DNA from: Legionella lytica
GTDB lineage: Bacteria > Pseudomonadota > Gammaproteobacteria > Legionellales > Legionellaceae
NCBI RefSeq assembly: GCF_023921225.1
Contig: NZ_CP071527.1
Coordinates: 2,570,501-2,634,500, forward strand
Direction: 5' to 3'
DNA length: 64,000 nt
The notes beneath the pieces were generated by a model, which was given only the letters and a program-made list of their open reading frames with translations, was not told where the DNA came from and ran no database searches. A program made the position numbers and the translations under genes. Numbering within the stretch: position 1 is the first letter of the stretch; every line of letters begins with the position of its first letter. Positions 8,737 to 17,411 of the stretch are shown here, in pieces.

Positions 8737-9423
8737 ATGAATCTTCAACACAATTTAAATCAAATACAACAACTTATTAGGCAGACCGAATTAGAAAATG
8801 GCCGGAATGCTAACGAGGTCTTATTGCTTGCTGTCAGTAAACAACAAAGTGCAGAGTCAATCGCCCAATTATTTGAGCTTGGGGTGAGCGATTTTGGCGA
8901 GAACTATGTTCAGGAAGCACAAGAAAAAATTAATGCGCTAAAAGACTTGCCTATATGCTGGCACTTTATTGGTCCAATCCAAAGTAATAAAGCCAAACAT
9001 ATTGCTCGTGATTTTAATTGGGTACATGGTATAAATAGACTTAAAATAGCCCAACTACTGAGTGAGCACCGCCCCTCGGATTTACCACCATTAAACGTAT
9101 GCTTGCAGGTTAACTTAATTCCTGAAGAAACTAAATCAGGTATTAGTCCCGAAGAAACAACTGAACTGGCTTTGGCAGTGAGTCAATTGCCTCATCTCAA
9201 ACTTAAAGGCCTAATGACCATCCCACCCCCAGAACATGATCCGCAAAAGCAATATGACCTATTTATGCAAATGAACCTACTCTTAAAATCGCTGAACCAA
9301 AAACTAGGCTTAAGTATGGATACTTTATCGATGGGAATGAGTGATGATTTGGTCCCGGCAATTAAGGCAGGAGCGACTATAGTTCGTATTGGCCGAGCTA
9401 TTTTTGGTGAGCGTAAAAAATAA
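8737..9423 (+). CDS. yggS: YggS/PLPBP family PLP homeostasis protein
   Basis: A PLP-binding, non-enzymatic alanine-racemase-like barrel that balances vitamin B6 and amino-acid pools. The 228-residue protein has the PLP lysine in LLLAVSKQQ (about residue 35), FGENYVQEAQEK, WHFIGPIQSNKAKHIA, KLKGLMTIPPP and the C-terminal LSMGMSDDLVPAIKAGATIVRIGRAIFG. Length is normal. It heads a likely operon with yggT and diverges from pilT. Confidence 0.95.
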   Translation: MNLQHNLNQIQQLIRQTELENGRNANEVLLLAVSKQQSAESIAQLFELGVSDFGENYVQEAQEKINALKDLPICWHFIGPIQSNKAKHIARDFNWVHGINRLKIAQLLSEHRPSDLPPLNVCLQVNLIPEETKSGISPEETTELALAVSQLPHLKLKGLMTIPPPEHDPQKQYDLFMQMNLLLKSLNQKLGLSMDTLSMGMSDDLVPAIKAGATIVRIGRAIFGERKK

Positions 9424-9499
9424 CCTTATCGTATTCGCCGACTGATTATTTAAAGAATTCGGGGCGCTCATGACTTCCCGAATTACGCTACGCTGCCTT

Positions 9500-9525
9500 C
9501 ATGCTACATTCTAAAATGTAGCATG
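9500..9525. terminator. strong hairpin between yggS and yggT
   Basis: CATGCTACATT and AATGTAGCATG form a perfect 11-bp stem with loop CTAA. It lies in a repeat-like stretch (9455-9540) that also contains GAATTC and ACGCTACGCTGCC segments seen in other gaps. There is no T-run, so a terminator role is uncertain. Confidence 0.45.
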
Positions 9526-9650
9526 TGACGAATTCCTTATGCTCCCATCTAAAGAAAAAATAGAATTTCGCAGTTTCTATCCTGCATTCATCCATTTAGG
9601 TATATACTAGCTGGTGTATGCCAATAAAAGTAATAGGATTAGGGGTAAAT

Positions 9651-10226
9651 ATGTCAGGTTTAACCGCTGTAGGATTATTTGTTGTTTCTTTAGCTTTTTC
9701 AGTACTTATTTTCAGTATCTGGTTACGTATGGCACTTCGCTACTACCGTATAAGTGCAATTAATCCATTAAGCCAATTGATCCATACCATCACGGATCCC
9801 TTAGTAATCCCTGTACAGCGTTTACTGAAATTAGCTCCAAAGCCCGGGCAAAAATACGATACAGCGTCCATCATCGTGCTCGTACTGGTTGAAATCCTGA
9901 AGATATTTATCCTGAGCATGATCGCATTTCATGGTCTAATGCCTATAGGCTATTTTATATTGTATGTTATTGCTGATCTAATCATTCAGCCTTGCGACCT
10001 TCTCTTCTTCGCTATATTAATTCGCGTGATTATGAGCTTTGTGAATCCAGCCTGGAATGGTCCAATTGAGTCTTTTTTGCGTACGCTAACCGACCCCTTG
10101 CTGAAATTAGGACGCAAAATTATTCCTGATATTTCTGGTTTTGACTTCTCTCCTTTTATCATGCTCATGATTTTGAAAGTTATTACATTATTCATTAATG
10201 CGAACCTTCCCTGGAGAATACTATAA
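9651..10226 (+). CDS. YggT family membrane protein
   Basis: Inner-membrane protein of about 191 residues with two YGGT modules. The first is near residues 8-90 (LRMALRYYRISAINPLSQLIHTITDPLVIPVQRLL) and the second near 110-185 (LIRVIMSFVNPAWNGPIESFLRTLTDPLLKLGRKIIPDI). ATG 9651 is preceded by AGGGG at 5 bases, so I prefer it to the ATG at 9618. The family is linked to osmotic stress and envelope processes, with no defined reaction. Confidence 0.88.
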   Translation: MSGLTAVGLFVVSLAFSVLIFSIWLRMALRYYRISAINPLSQLIHTITDPLVIPVQRLLKLAPKPGQKYDTASIIVLVLVEILKIFILSMIAFHGLMPIGYFILYVIADLIIQPCDLLFFAILIRVIMSFVNPAWNGPIESFLRTLTDPLLKLGRKIIPDISGFDFSPFIMLMILKVITLFINANLPWRIL

Positions 10227-10271
10227 AACAAACTATACTTATTTATAGACAAGGGCTACAAGGATGAAATT

Positions 10272-10829
10272 ATGAAATTGTCGCATTGCACAGGTTTAGC
10301 ATTGGTTCTTTTACCTTTTAGCCTCTTTGCTGATGACCAATTCTATTGTCCGGAGAACCATGCCTACATTAGCATTGGTATGACTCCAGATGAGGTTATT
10401 GCCGCCTGTGGCCAACCCATAAGTCAACAAGACTCGAATCAGCCCGTTTTAAGAAAAATTCCTGTACAACAGCTTATTTATAATAACAAAGGTGCCGCCA
10501 CAGCATTCTACGGTGTATGGAACATCCCTACAGGTAATGGGGGTGCTCAGCTGGAAGTTGATATCGCGGATCAAAAAGTACGAAATATTAAATTAAACAG
10601 CTCTGATAGTAATTCCGTTTCTATTTGTAGTGGTAACAGTATTCAAATAGGCGATCCGGTGGAAAAAGTTTATTATTCCTGTGGTAGTCCCTCACTCACC
10701 AATAACACCTACATTAATGAAGTAGTGCCCACGGCAGAAAAACCTAAAGTGTGGATTTATCAACCTGGCCAATATCAACCAACAGTAACCTTGACTTTTG
10801 TTAATGGCAAACTACAATCCATCAACTAA
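10272..10829 (+). CDS. DUF2845-type periplasmic protein
   Basis: A 185-residue secreted protein with a signal peptide (MKLSHCTGLALVLLPFSLFA, cut before DDQFYC). It then carries ISIGMTPDEVIAACGQPISQQ and, about 90 residues later, IQIGDPVEKVYYSCGSPSLTN: two related 'GM/GDP..EV...CG.P' units. That pattern is typical of DUF2845 and similar outer-membrane-associated small domains. No catalytic motif is visible. The next gene follows after 21 bases, so they are probably co-transcribed. Confidence 0.7.
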   Translation: MKLSHCTGLALVLLPFSLFADDQFYCPENHAYISIGMTPDEVIAACGQPISQQDSNQPVLRKIPVQQLIYNNKGAATAFYGVWNIPTGNGGAQLEVDIADQKVRNIKLNSSDSNSVSICSGNSIQIGDPVEKVYYSCGSPSLTNNTYINEVVPTAEKPKVWIYQPGQYQPTVTLTFVNGKLQSIN

Positions 10830-10850
10830 TTAACATGAGGTACCACTTGA

Positions 10851-11132
10851 ATGACGGAAACAGTTGACGATATTACCATTGCCTTTAGCGAAAACGGTAC
10901 AGAAGTAACTAAAGAACTGGATAAACAGGTATTAAGCAAAGGAGCCTGGACCACAATTATATTTAAGTACCAGGATTGGGATAATAGCAAAAACGATTTT
11001 GGACCAGTGAAATATACTATCCGCCGTTACCAAAAACGTAATAATCAGTACTGGCAGAAGTCTAAGTTTAATATTTCGAGCGCTGATCAAGCACAAAAGA
11101 TTGTTGATATTCTTAGTGGTTGGTTGAAGTAA
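10851..11132 (+). CDS. conserved small protein of unknown function
   Basis: A 93-residue soluble protein with no signal peptide and no membrane segment. It is acidic at the N-terminus (MTETVDDITIAFSENGTEV), followed by an aromatic, mixed-charge core (FKYQDWDNSKNDFGPVKYTIRRYQKRNNQYWQ, read as two short motifs) and the C-terminal helix DQAQKIVDILSGWL. I do not recognise the family. It lies 21 bases after the DUF2845 gene and is probably its operon partner. Confidence 0.72.
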   Translation: MTETVDDITIAFSENGTEVTKELDKQVLSKGAWTTIIFKYQDWDNSKNDFGPVKYTIRRYQKRNNQYWQKSKFNISSADQAQKIVDILSGWLK

Positions 11133-11229
11133 GCCCCCATTTTCCCTAAGAGAAGCCAAAAGTGTAGTCAGGATGCGGCATAGCGTAATCCGGAAGGTCA
11201 TGAGCGAAGTGAATTCCTTATTGTAAACA

Positions 11230-11286
11230 AAGTGAAGCAATCCAGTACGATGCCTTATTAGAAATCAGTTCTGGATTGCTTCACTT
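11230..11286. repeat. 16-bp inverted repeat, dispersed intergenic element
   Basis: AAGTGAAGCAATCCAG (11230-11245) pairs perfectly with CTGGATTGCTTCACTT (11271-11286). It is preceded by AGCGTAATCCGGAAGGTCATGAGCG, whose parts recur near 44190. It lies between convergent genes and may end transcription on both strands. Confidence 0.65.
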
Positions 11287-11317
11287 CGTTCGCAATGATG
11301 GCGGTCGATGATTAGCG

Positions 11318-12373
11318 TTAACTAACCCACTCCAAACCTGTATGCCGGCGTTCAAAATAATTTGCCACCATGCTATCACTGACCATATCCAAGCTTTCTG
11401 GATTCCAATGCGGGTCCTTGTCTTTATCAATCAATAAAGCACGTACGCCCTCATAAAAATCCTTACCATGCATGAAATGGCTCACCAAAGTGTAATCCAT
11501 TTGCAAACATTCAGCCAAGGTTAGTCCCTTCGCACGATTCAATTGTTCTAAAGTGACTTTAAGGCTCAATGGCGATTTTTGTGATAAGGCATTCTCAATA
11601 CTAACAGGCCACACTCCTTCCTGATCCTGTAATGAGGCTTTAATCATTTCTATACTGGGGTGAGCAAAACATACATTAATCGCTGGTTTTATTTGGCTGG
11701 GCTCAGAATCAGAAGCTGATGCAGCATATTCATGCAAACATTGATCAACCGCTTTAGATGCATCTGCTGATAAATCGGCTTGCTGCAATGCCTTGAGTAG
11801 CGCAGGAATATGTTCTGAAGACATTACCTTCTTCACTAAACCCGCTTTCAACGCATCGTAAGGACCGAGTCGATTACCGGTTAATCCCAAATAAGTACCT
11901 AAATGACCAGGACAACGAGTTAATAAATAACTAGCCCCAATGTCGGGGAAAAAGCCAATACTGGTTTCTGGCATTGCAAAAACAAAACGATCACAGGCTA
12001 CAGGATGGCTGCCATGCAATGAAATACCAACCCCCCCTCCCATAACCATGCCATCAATTAAAGAGATATAAGGTTTACCCAAGTGATGAATAAAATGATT
12101 TAAACGATATTCATGCCAGAAAAACTGCATTTGTTCTGAATCATTTAATCGGCCAGAAAAATAAAGTGCACGAATATCTCCTCCGGCACAAAAAGCATTC
12201 CCCGGTGCTGCTTGTACTACCACCGCACGAATACTGTCATCCTCTTTCCATAAACTTAATTGCCTTTGCATGGCAAGAATCATGGTTAAAGTTAACGCAT
12301 TCAAAGCACCTGGACGATTTAATGTAATTAACCCTAACTGACCTTCCTGTGTAAAAAGCACGTCCTCAGTCAT
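11318..12373 (-). CDS. 3-hydroxyisobutyryl-CoA hydrolase-type enoyl-CoA hydratase/isomerase family protein
   Basis: A 351-residue crotonase-fold protein, longer than simple hydratases and matching the HIBCH subgroup. It has oxyanion-hole motifs NAFCAGGDIRALYF (about residue 58) and DGMVMGGGVGIS (about 106), the catalytic-region MPETSIGFFPDIGASYLLTR (about 135), and the HIBCH-like C-terminal half ending DPHWNPESL. In valine breakdown HIBCH frees 3-hydroxyisobutyrate from its CoA ester. It is the last gene of a three-gene set with an enoyl-CoA hydratase and an acyl-CoA dehydrogenase, which supports that pathway. Confidence 0.87.
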   Translation of the reverse strand: MTEDVLFTQEGQLGLITLNRPGALNALTLTMILAMQRQLSLWKEDDSIRAVVVQAAPGNAFCAGGDIRALYFSGRLNDSEQMQFFWHEYRLNHFIHHLGKPYISLIDGMVMGGGVGISLHGSHPVACDRFVFAMPETSIGFFPDIGASYLLTRCPGHLGTYLGLTGNRLGPYDALKAGLVKKVMSSEHIPALLKALQQADLSADASKAVDQCLHEYAASASDSEPSQIKPAINVCFAHPSIEMIKASLQDQEGVWPVSIENALSQKSPLSLKVTLEQLNRAKGLTLAECLQMDYTLVSHFMHGKDFYEGVRALLIDKDKDPHWNPESLDMVSDSMVANYFERRHTGLEWVS

Positions 12374-12375
12374 AA

Positions 12376-13152
12376 TTATCTTCCTTTAAATTGTGCAGGT
12401 CGTTTACTCAAAAACGCAGAAACTCCTTCTTGCTTATCCTCTGAAGCACATGTTTTGGCAAAATGAATTGCTTCTAAATGTAAGGCATCAGTCAGTGATA
12501 AATCATAACCATGATCAATAACCTCCATCACTCCAGCAATTGCTAGCGGTGCCATGCTCAAAATACCTTGCAGCAGCTTTTTACCATGTTCAATTAAAGA
12601 CTCAGGTGCAACCACATCGCTTACTAATCCCCAATTCAATGCAGTTTCTGCTTGAATAAAGCGACCAGTCAGACATAAATCTAAAGCACGACCTTTACCA
12701 ATTAAACGCGCCAAACGTTGGGTGCCACCATAACCAGGAATAACCCCCAGTTTTACTTCAGGCTGACCAAATTGCGCCATAGTGGATGCAATTCTTAAGG
12801 TTGCTGAAATCGCTAATTCACACCCGCCACCAAAAGCAAATCCATTAACTGCTGCTAAAGAAGGTTTGCCCATAGTTTCTAATAAACGAAATACTTCCTG
12901 TCCACGACAAGCAAAGTCATAGCCTGTTTGCGCCGTGCATTCTGCCAAACGACTAATATCAGCCCCCGCACAAAAGGCTTTGCCATTACCTGTAATCATT
13001 AACGCCTTAACTTGGGGATTTTCTTTAGCAGCATGAAAGATTTCTGCTAATTCATTGAGTACTTCTGCACTTAAAGCATTCAGCTTATCGGGTCTATTTA
13101 ATGTTAATAGTAAAATTCCCTGACTGTCTAATTCTTGTTCAACTACATTCAT
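12376..13152 (-). CDS. enoyl-CoA hydratase (crotonase family)
   Basis: A 258-residue crotonase. It has the oxyanion-hole segment GKAFCAGADISRL (about residue 57), GFAFGGGCELAISAT (about 103) and PEVKLGVIPGYGGTQRLARLIGKGRA (about 130), the latter holding the usual acidic region. It hydrates 2-enoyl-CoA, and in this operon the likely substrate is methacrylyl-CoA from isobutyryl-CoA. Two bases separate it from the downstream hydrolase gene. A general beta-oxidation role cannot be excluded. Confidence 0.9.
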   Translation of the reverse strand: MNVVEQELDSQGILLLTLNRPDKLNALSAEVLNELAEIFHAAKENPQVKALMITGNGKAFCAGADISRLAECTAQTGYDFACRGQEVFRLLETMGKPSLAAVNGFAFGGGCELAISATLRIASTMAQFGQPEVKLGVIPGYGGTQRLARLIGKGRALDLCLTGRFIQAETALNWGLVSDVVAPESLIEHGKKLLQGILSMAPLAIAGVMEVIDHGYDLSLTDALHLEAIHFAKTCASEDKQEGVSAFLSKRPAQFKGR

Positions 13153-13180
13153 TGTATTACTCCTGATTTAATCCTGTTGA

Positions 13181-14335
13181 TTAACGTAAAACAAAACCAT
13201 CATCCAAACTAGCCTTCGCAATAATTTCGCGCATAATTTCATTCGTTCCCTCAAGAATCTGATGGACTCTTAAATCTCTAAAAATACGTTCAATTTGATA
13301 ATCACGTAAGTAACCGTAACCACCGTGCAATTGCATCGCTTTGTCACTAATATTAAAAGCGACATCAGTGGCCATGCGCTTTGCCATAGCGCAATACATT
13401 GGTGCATGTGGCTCATCTTTATCCATCGCGGCCGCAGCGCGATAAACCATTAAACGAGCCGCTTCAAAATCCGTGAGCATATCAGCAAAATAAAAGCGTA
13501 AGGCTTGCATTTCACTTAATTTTTTACCAAATTGTTTACGCTCATGCATATATTGCTGAGATAAACGTAAACAAGCAAGTGCCCCCCCCAAGGAACAGGA
13601 AGCAATGTTAATTCGTCCACCATTCAAAGCATTTAAAGCTATTTTAAACCCCATTCCTTCATCACCTACTAAGTTACTTACCGGAACGCGGCAATTTTCA
13701 AAAAAGACCATTGAGGTGGGCTGACTATGCCACCCCATTTTTTTCTCTAGCTTACCAAAACTTAAACCTGGAGTACCTTTTTCGATTAATAAGCAGGTGA
13801 TTCCATGATGGCTTTCGTCACCTGTACGCACCATACATAAATAAACATCACTGACCGAACCACCTGAAATAAATGATTTTGAACCATTGAGTACATAATG
13901 GTCGCCATCTTTAATTGCTTTGGTTTTTAAGGAGGCGGCATCAGAACCTGATTCAGGCTCCGTTAGACAATAACTGGAGAATACTTCCATTGCGGTTAAT
14001 TTAGGACCCCACTTAGCTCTTAGCTCTTGTCCTGCATAGCGATCGACAAGGGTAGCAACCATATTATGTATAGAAAGATAGGCGCTGGTACTAATACAAC
14101 CGGTTGCCAGTTGCTCAAATAACAATGCAGAGTCGAGTCGAGTTAATTGAGAGCCGCCAATATCTTCACGGGCCATCATACCAGCCATTCCTAATGCGGC
14201 TGCTTCACGTAAAATTTCAATTGGAAACTCGCTGTGCTCATCCCAATGTTCCGCCATAGGGGCCAATTTGTCACGAGCAAAATCCGCAGCCATCTCCTGA
14301 ATCTCGAGATGTTCCTCTGTGAAATTAAAGTCCAT
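13181..14335 (-). CDS. acyl-CoA dehydrogenase, probably isobutyryl-CoA type
   Basis: An FAD flavoenzyme of 384 residues, the standard ACAD size. It shows signature 1 CLTEPESGSDAASLKTKA (about residue 125), the FAD region, LHGGYGYLRDYQIERIFRDL near the C-terminus and the catalytic Glu in ILEGTNEIMREII. It heads the minus-strand run dehydrogenase - hydratase - hydroxyacyl-CoA hydrolase, the order expected for valine-derived isobutyryl-CoA. Substrate choice rests on that context. The promoter should lie in 14336-14606. Confidence 0.9.
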   Translation of the reverse strand: MDFNFTEEHLEIQEMAADFARDKLAPMAEHWDEHSEFPIEILREAAALGMAGMMAREDIGGSQLTRLDSALLFEQLATGCISTSAYLSIHNMVATLVDRYAGQELRAKWGPKLTAMEVFSSYCLTEPESGSDAASLKTKAIKDGDHYVLNGSKSFISGGSVSDVYLCMVRTGDESHHGITCLLIEKGTPGLSFGKLEKKMGWHSQPTSMVFFENCRVPVSNLVGDEGMGFKIALNALNGGRINIASCSLGGALACLRLSQQYMHERKQFGKKLSEMQALRFYFADMLTDFEAARLMVYRAAAAMDKDEPHAPMYCAMAKRMATDVAFNISDKAMQLHGGYGYLRDYQIERIFRDLRVHQILEGTNEIMREIIAKASLDDGFVLR

Positions 14336-14483
14336 AAACCATCCTTAGAAATTTTGTTATAATCAGTATATATCTTACAAAAAAAAGCAGTTGACTCATA
14401 ACGCAAATGACTAATGTCCTGAAAAATTTTAAAATTCAATACACTAAACATTCGAAAGTAAGAGACCAACTGTTTTAGGTTTA

Positions 14484-14498
14484 TATACCTGAGGTATA
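14484..14498. promoter_or_regulatory. TATACCT-G-AGGTATA palindrome, possible operator
   Basis: A perfect 7+1+7 inverted repeat in the 271-base divergent gap between the acyl-CoA dehydrogenase operon and the DNA glycosylase gene. Its size and place suit a repressor site, but no regulator is known. Confidence 0.3.
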
Positions 14499-14642
14499 GA
14501 AACTCTATATTATTTCCAATTTTTTCGAGCCGGAAAAGAGTTATGTTGCAAATACTTTCTTTACAATACCATAATTATTGGCTTAACGAAGTCTTGGGCT
14601 AGGATTATGATGCGAAATGAACTCCTCCATCAAGGCTTGCAC

Positions 14643-15182
14643 ATGAACAAATTACCCCGTGTATTTTATGAGCGTGACACAGTCACAGTTGCCAAAGAAC
14701 TTTTAGGCAAATACCTAATTCATGAAGACCGCATAGGAAAAATTGTCGAAGTTGAGGCGTATATAGGCCAACATGATCTTGCCGCACATTCGTCTAAAGG
14801 TCTCACACCAAGAACCAAGGTGCTCTATGGCACTGCAGGACATGCTTATATCTATCTTATTTATGGAATGTATTATTGCACTAATGTCGTTACCGAAACG
14901 GAAGGCATCGGTTCCGGAGTGCTTATACGTGCTTTGGAACCAATACAAAATATTTACGAACGAACCCAAGGCCCAGGTTTACTCTCTAAGGCCATGCGTA
15001 TTGATAAGCAACTCAATGCGCATGATCTGACGAGTGATAATTTTTATATTGCCAGCCTCGAAAACCAAGAACCCTTCACTATCATGGAAAAACCACGAAT
15101 CGGGGTACACTACGCCCAAGAATGGGCAGAAAAATTATTACGCTTTTACATCAAAGATAATACTTTTATTTCCAAGCCATGA
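14643..15182 (+). CDS. 3-methyladenine DNA glycosylase (AAG/MPG family)
   Basis: Base-excision repair enzyme that removes alkylated purines. From ATG 14643 it has 179 residues. It shows FYERDTVTVAKELLGKYLIH, the catalytic Glu in IVEVEAYIGQHDLAAHSSKG, TPRTKVLYGTAGHAYIYLIYGMYYCTNVVT and GSGVLIRALEP, followed by GPGLLSKAMRID. ATGs at 14607 and 14610 with AGGA upstream would add about 12 residues that are not family-like, so the start is uncertain. recQ follows closely on the same strand. Confidence 0.9.
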   Translation: MNKLPRVFYERDTVTVAKELLGKYLIHEDRIGKIVEVEAYIGQHDLAAHSSKGLTPRTKVLYGTAGHAYIYLIYGMYYCTNVVTETEGIGSGVLIRALEPIQNIYERTQGPGLLSKAMRIDKQLNAHDLTSDNFYIASLENQEPFTIMEKPRIGVHYAQEWAEKLLRFYIKDNTFISKP

Positions 15183-15209
15183 TGATATGATTGCAAGCCT
15201 TAAGGGCCT

Positions 15210-17057
15210 GTGAAAAACAAGAATAAGCATATGGAAACATTAGCGCCAACCATGTCTGCCAATAAAGAAGCACTGGCAGTACTCAAAGAATATTTTGGTT
15301 TTGACTCCTTCAGAACGCCACAAGAAGATATTATTAATGATGTTATTGCTGGACTTGACGTACTCGTATTAATGCCCACTGGCGGTGGAAAATCGCTTTG
15401 CTATCAAATTCCCTCTCTCGTCCGACCTGGCGTTGGCATTGTCGTATCCCCCCTTATTTCCTTAATGGAAGACCAAGTAACAGCCCTTAAATTGCAAGGT
15501 ATTCGCGCAGCCTACTATAATTCATCGCTAAGCAGTGAAGAAGCAAAACAAGTCTTAGCCCAATTACATAATGATGAACTTGATTTATTGTATATTGCCC
15601 CGGAACGCATCATCAGTCCTGCCTTTATTGAACGCTTGCAAGAATGCCACATTTCCTTATTTGCCATTGATGAAGCGCATTGTATTTCACAATGGGGGCA
15701 TGATTTTCGCCCAGAGTACGCTTCTTTAGGATTGTTAAAAAGCCATTTTCCTGGAATTCCGGTGATTGCTTTAACCGCAACTGCAGATAAACAAACCCGT
15801 CAAGACATTGTGGTTAAATTAAATTATGCACCGAAAAAATACATTGCCTCATTCAACCGTCCGAACATCCATTATAAGGTAGTACCCAAAACCAGTGTTA
15901 TCAAACAACTAAACCAATTTTTAGAATCAGTAGAACAACAATCAGGTATTATCTATTGTGGTACCCGAAATAGCGTGGAAAACGTAGCTGAAAAACTACA
16001 AGACTTAGGGTTCAAAGCCCGCGCCTATCATGCAGGACTATCGCATAAAGAGCGAAAAGAGGTACAAAATTTATTCCGCTATGACCGCATTGATCTCGTT
16101 GTTGCGACCATTGCTTTTGGCATGGGCATTGATAAACCAAATGTACGCTTTGTCATTCACCATGATTTACCTAAAAACATTGAAGGCTATTATCAAGAAA
16201 CTGGGCGCGCCGGACGTGATGGCTTACCCGCTAAAGCCCTACTGTTATACGATGCAGCAGACAGTGCCCGCTTACGCTCCTGGATCATGAGTACCCCAGG
16301 AGAGGAACAACGTCGGGTAGAAAGCAACAAGCTCAATCATATGCTTGCTTTTGCTGAAGCCTCTCATTGCCGTCGGCAAATCCTATTACGGTATTTTGAT
16401 GAACCTTGGGATAACGAATGCAAATATTGTGATGTTTGCGATAGCCCACCCATAACCGCCGATGCAACAGAGGATGCCCAAAAATTTTTATCCTGTATTT
16501 ACCGACTGCGTCAAAATTATGGACTTACTTATACCATTGAAGTTTTACGCGGCAGTAGTTCGGAGAAAATCAAACAATTTGGCCATGAGCAATTAAGCAC
16601 ATTTGGAATCGGCAAAGATAAATCTGCTCATTATTGGAAACAATTAGCATGGCAACTTATTCATAAAGATTATTGTTTCCAGGACATTGGCCATTTTAAT
16701 GTACTGCGCTTAACGCAAAAAGCTATTCCCCTACTCAAAGGTGAGGAAAAAATTTCATTAACGATTCCTAACAATGATCTGCAAAGCACCAAAAAGAAAA
16801 AGAAAGAACGTTTGCCGTTTCAATCCAGCAACAGTCCTTTATTTGAAGTATTGCGTGCCTTAAGACGAAAGCTTGCTGATGAGGAAAATAAGCCGCCATT
16901 TATGATCTTCAGCGACGCAACCTTGCAAGCCATGGCTGAAGCGAAACCACAAAATACAGAGCAACTACTTGCCGTACCCGGAGTGGGCCAACATAAGTTA
17001 GCCCATTATGGTAATGATTTTCTTAAAGCCCTTAACGAATTTAACGAACACGGGTAA
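15210..17057 (+). CDS. recQ: ATP-dependent DNA helicase RecQ
   Basis: 3'-5' DNA helicase in recombination and replication-fork repair. The 615-residue protein has Walker [15 protein letters not shown] (about residues 55-68), the DEAH box [18 protein letters not shown], and motif VI in [22 protein letters not shown]. The RQC zinc ligands are in SHCRRQ and NECKYCDVC, and a C-terminal HRDC domain ends [16 protein letters not shown]. The GTG at 15210 has AAGGG just upstream; ATG 15231 is an alternative start. It lies 27 bases after the glycosylase gene, making a two-gene DNA repair unit. Confidence 0.96.
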   Translation: MKNKNKHMETLAPTMSANKEALAVLKEYFGFDSFRTPQEDIINDVIAGLDVLVLMPTGGGKSLCYQIPSLVRPGVGIVVSPLISLMEDQVTALKLQGIRAAYYNSSLSSEEAKQVLAQLHNDELDLLYIAPERIISPAFIERLQECHISLFAIDEAHCISQWGHDFRPEYASLGLLKSHFPGIPVIALTATADKQTRQDIVVKLNYAPKKYIASFNRPNIHYKVVPKTSVIKQLNQFLESVEQQSGIIYCGTRNSVENVAEKLQDLGFKARAYHAGLSHKERKEVQNLFRYDRIDLVVATIAFGMGIDKPNVRFVIHHDLPKNIEGYYQETGRAGRDGLPAKALLLYDAADSARLRSWIMSTPGEEQRRVESNKLNHMLAFAEASHCRRQILLRYFDEPWDNECKYCDVCDSPPITADATEDAQKFLSCIYRLRQNYGLTYTIEVLRGSSSEKIKQFGHEQLSTFGIGKDKSAHYWKQLAWQLIHKDYCFQDIGHFNVLRLTQKAIPLLKGEEKISLTIPNNDLQSTKKKKKERLPFQSSNSPLFEVLRALRRKLADEENKPPFMIFSDATLQAMAEAKPQNTEQLLAVPGVGQHKLAHYGNDFLKALNEFNEHG

Positions 17058-17411
17058 TTGCACAGCCTAATACCTTGCGATATTCTAAATCTTGCTAATA
17101 AACACGTCATTCCAAGGGGCACAGCCACTAAGTCAAGGAAATTTTTTAATAATCTAGGCGGGGTGTATGGCCCAACATTGAAGTGTGCTTCGATGCCATG
17201 TTGGGTCATGGGCCAAACCTACAATGTATTAATATAATCCTTAACTAAATGCTAGTAAGCCTAGGGAGATTACGATAAGGCTTTTCTGAATAGAGCATGA
17301 ACCAACCTAGGGTGTCTTATCCTATTCAGGAAATCCCTTACTTCGTTCGGGATGACGCTAATGCAGAAGTGAATACGATACTTCTGCCCCACAATCAAAG
17401 GAGATGTGTTC
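17058..17411. other. gap downstream of recQ with palindromic repeats
   Basis: No gene is seen in this 350-base stretch. It contains GGCCCAACAT (17169-17178) inverted against ATGTTGGGTC (17198-17207), and a TTGGGTCATGGGCCAAACCTACAAT-like element ending near 17225. Both are kin to the palindrome at 7485. A GGAATTTC/GGGATGACG-like motif lies near 17330-17360. Confidence 0.55.
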
